From Fratercula arctica (taxonomy: Eukaryota > Chordata > Aves > Charadriiformes > Alcidae): a stretch of 64,000 nt of DNA. A program made the translations under genes and the position numbers. The notes below the pieces were generated by a model. That model did not search any database. It had not been told where the DNA came from and worked only from the letters and a program-made list of their open reading frames with translations. The stretch is taken from NCBI GenBank assembly GCA_947846985.1, contig CANTUZ010000002.1, positions 60,840,563-60,904,562 on the forward strand, written 5' to 3'. Every line of letters begins with the position of its first letter. The stretch's first letter is position 1. Below are positions 61,185 to 64,000 of the stretch, piece after piece.

Positions 61185-64000
61185 GTAAGAGTTAGTTTTG
61201 GTTTTGATCGTTCTCACCTTTTTGGTGTTTGTCCTTTAAAAAAAGGATCACCTCACATACCAAAAACACCGTAATACCTGCATCCCTAATATATCCCTGA
61301 TGCATTTGTGTTCCAGATAAATTGAAATCCTCCTGTATTTGGTTGCCAGTTGCAGAGGGCTAAGCTGTAGTTCTTAAGTCCCTGCAGTATGGCTTCACGC
61401 GCACAGAGAGCGCCAGCTCTTAACTCAGAGAGTGCACAATATAGAGCACTTCAATGAAAACTAAGCAGCGGCCTAACCAATACTATCTGCTGTTGTTTTT
61501 ACCTCAGACAGTTGTGTTTATATTTAATCGATATTTCTGTGCATTTTAGGCAAATGTTGCTTAAATAAATTTTTTTTTTTTTTACTGTGAAACCACTAAA
61601 GCAATGTGGTTTTACAATTACACTATGCTGTTTTCTCTGGTGGTAGCAACAGATTTCCTTCTTTTATTAAGATGACAGGAATATTTCCTCATACACTGTT
61701 TTAGCAATCCACCTCTTTTGTGAAATTGTCCTGTCCAAATGTAAAATGATTCAACCTATTGAAACTGCTGCAGTTTGTTTCTTTGCCTGCCAGATAACAT
61801 GGAGAAAGTGAGCACCGCCCGTTTTCTTCAGATGTCTAAAATACTGCAAGACTGACAGTAGTGAGGGTGGCATTATTATTTTTTTCTCTCTATTCCTATT
61901 CTGTAGTTGCTGGAGGTATTTAAGCATCTCTCTCTGAAGCTGCACACTTCAGACTCAGCTCTGGAGGAGACTCACAGGGCTTCTGTGAGTGGTGGCAGTT
62001 TTGGCTTTGTGGAGCATCTGGTTCTTCAGAGCATGTCTACTCATGCATAATGCTTGGTTTTCGGAAGCGCTGAGTACCCTCTGCACCAACTGAAATCAGA
62101 GGAAACTGCAGGTGTTCAGCACTTCAGAAAACGAGACTAAAGTGAATTAGCTTTGGTGGGGTACGAGCCAACCTGAAGCAGAATGTCTTCCTGGATTTGA
62201 AGCTGCACTGGTGCTGGTTTTGGGGCTGCCCCAGAGGCAGGGGAGCCACAAGCTAGCTGTCACCACACCTGTAATAGCGCCATTTAGCCCCAGATATGTT
62301 CTTGTCTCATATGATCATTGGTCTTGTCTCCTATTTAGTATCACCTCAGGTGATGCAAGATTTTGCAGTCACCTTATGCAAGATTTTAACTAGCTGATCA
62401 GCAGTAGACAAGATAGATACCAAAATGTTGGACTGCTGTGCTATGCTGCAGCAGTTCCCCATGTGTCTCTTACCGCTGACACCCGTGTTGAGATGTCCCA
62501 CCTGTTGATAATGTCTCATAATCTGACGGCACATTAACGACTTAGATGCTATTGCTTCTTAGTGCTTTTATTTGCACACCCCAGATGACTTTACAACCTT
62601 TAAAAAGATAGTTTCTTAAAACTCATGCACTGGAGTGAAAGTTGCACTCATGCAGCTCTCTCCAACTGTGGGGAAGAGCAAGAGGAGGTAAGCCCTTTTT
62701 ATCCAGCTTGCAGAAATTGCATTCAAATCTGACAAAGAATTGTTAATATACAAAGGAAAAGAAAATCCTTGCAATGCAGGTTCTGCTAAATTTATTTAAC
62801 AAATATCTGTACGTTATGGGGAAATAATTTTAATTTTGCAAGTCATCTAGGTATAAGTTCTTTTACTTATTTTGAAGGAAGCACTGTCATTTTGCTCCAT
62901 TTGATCTTCATTATAATTGCATTATAATCAGAAAACAGACTTGTTTGTTGATATCTTGTTCATATTGGTAAGTGTCCGTAACTAATGGGACTACTTGCAG
63001 CAGAGAAAGAAAGGCACCTACAGGAGTCAAAGTACTAAACTCTGCCTTTGTTAACGCAGGTAAAGAAGCAGGCAGATTTTTGCAAGCCTTGTGCTAACAT
63101 GTCTTCAAAAGTTTAGATATTTTGGTGCAAGATTTTTTCAAGATTTGGAGGTTGACTGAAGTCTTTGAGTTCTCCTGATTTTCAATTAGAGTCCAGAATC
63201 CACCTTGCTTTTATACTTTCCGATTGCACTTACCCTTTGGTGTCATTTTCTTTCCCTGTACAAGAAAATCCCTGCCTATCTAGGAGATTGTTTTGTCTGA
63301 AGAAATCAGTCAGACTGAGGCTCTGCTCATTTTTCCCTGTATGCAGTACCAGAAGTAGAATTGCAGCCTCTTCCAAAACAAAAATCTTTTACAGTTTTAT
63401 ATAATATAGTTTTTTAAAATGTCTTTCTGTCACTTATATTTCAAGCTCTAGCTTAGGAGAGAGTAGAGGGAGGAATTTGTTTTGGAATTTATTTCCTGAA
63501 TCAAGTATTAGTCAAGCATTATCAGTCTGATTACAAACTTACCTTGAGGGTTCATTGCACTGAAGAAACAGCACATTTACATCTACCTTTAAGAATTTTA
63601 CTCTTTTGAGAACTGACATTGTAATTTCATGTCATGCTTTATATAATAAGCATACAGGCTAATTTCTTACAGCTTATTGGAGGAACCCTGACAGATGGGA
63701 CTGAAACAGTTCTTTATTTGGAGTATGCTGACAAATTAATGAAAAAATGGTATTTCTAGCCATGGTCACTTAAAACTCAGATATTTAAGCCTGGTAGTAT
63801 TAGTTTACATCTGGCCTCCAGCAGTAAAAATTAGGCAACCTGGATCAGATGGTGGGTTTAAACTATGAGCTTTGTATGAAGGAAAGTGTTTCTTCATGCA
63901 GTGATTTCTGCATAGTGCTTTTCAGTTACACAGATCTTGTGAAATTTGGCTTTGTATCTTATATCAAAATGTAATCATTTGTGGAAATCTGCTTCTTTTC
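61185..64000 (+). other. RAMP3 intron 3, partial
   Basis: 2.8 kb of AT-rich sequence up to the window edge. I looked for the last RAMP3 exon (a Tyr-rich start, an NCT sequon, a CxWPNP-like motif and a transmembrane run) and did not find it. A T12 run lies near 61569-61582. No repeat or other gene is supported. Confidence 0.7.

Larger units (their letters stand above)
40901..64000 (+). other. RAMP3: RAMP3 gene, partial (5' part; 3' end beyond window)
   Basis: This span runs from the start codon to the window edge and contains three coding exons (40901-40952, 58368-58397, 61052-61184). Spliced, they give 71 complete codons plus two bases with no stop. RAMP proteins are single-pass type I membrane partners of class B GPCRs. 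RAMP3 with the calcitonin receptor-like receptor gives an adrenomedullin receptor, and with the calcitonin receptor gives an amylin receptor. The ectodomain exon matches RAMP3 better than RAMP1 or RAMP2, because the CNE start, the ACGK motif and the KWCNLTEF motif align without gaps to human RAMP3 as I remember it (about two thirds identical). The last coding exon, with the remaining cysteines, transmembrane helix and tail, was not found before 64000. Confidence 0.9.

Noticed and set aside
61185..64000. The last RAMP3 exon (disulfide-bonded half of the ectodomain plus transmembrane helix).
   Set aside because: No open stretch with the expected cysteines, NCT sequon, WPNP-type motif and hydrophobic helix was seen. 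It most likely lies to the right of the window.

Overview
This window looks like bird nuclear DNA. It is AT-rich, has vertebrate splice sites and one sharp CpG island, and is scattered with CR1 LINE copies whose intact 3' ends carry the ATTCTATGATTCTATGA-type tail seen in birds (clear at 10666, 39104 and 49561; older CR1 remnants at 22888, 26470 and 47862). Only one protein-coding gene can be supported. I see no bacterial-style operon, CRISPR array, rRNA or tRNA.

The gene is a partial RAMP3 (receptor activity-modifying protein 3) on the + strand. Exon 1 (40901-40952) lies in a CpG island (about 40380-41460) and encodes the start of a signal peptide. A 30-nt microexon (58368-58397) extends the hydrophobic core of that signal peptide. 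Exon 3 (61052-61184) encodes the N-terminal ectodomain, with three cysteines and two N-glycosylation sequons, and ends in a clean donor site. Intron 1 is 17.4 kb, intron 2 is 2.65 kb and intron 3 runs off the right edge. The rest of the ectodomain, the single membrane span and the short tail must therefore lie beyond base 64000. All three exons join in phase (1, 1, 2) without a stop.

Layout: 1-10665 is intergenic with no gene seen, and carries an inverted octamer pair at 8292. A CR1 copy on the minus strand lies at 10666-11193. A long decayed CR1 on the plus strand, covering much of ORF2 and the 3' end, lies at 13533-15740. 15741-28627 is mostly unique DNA with two old CR1 remnants. 28628-30205 is a composite of an unidentified segment and two CR1 pieces in opposite orientation. 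30206-40379 is intergenic with a short CR1 tail at 39104. The CpG island and RAMP3 fill 40380 to the right edge.

The most interesting item is the 30-nt symmetric (phase 1-1) RAMP3 microexon. Leaving it out keeps the reading frame but cuts the hydrophobic part of the signal peptide to about seven residues, so its splicing could control whether the protein enters the ER. An overlapping upstream ORF whose stop codon falls in this same microexon adds a second possible layer of control. I found nothing that amounts to a wholly new multi-gene system.
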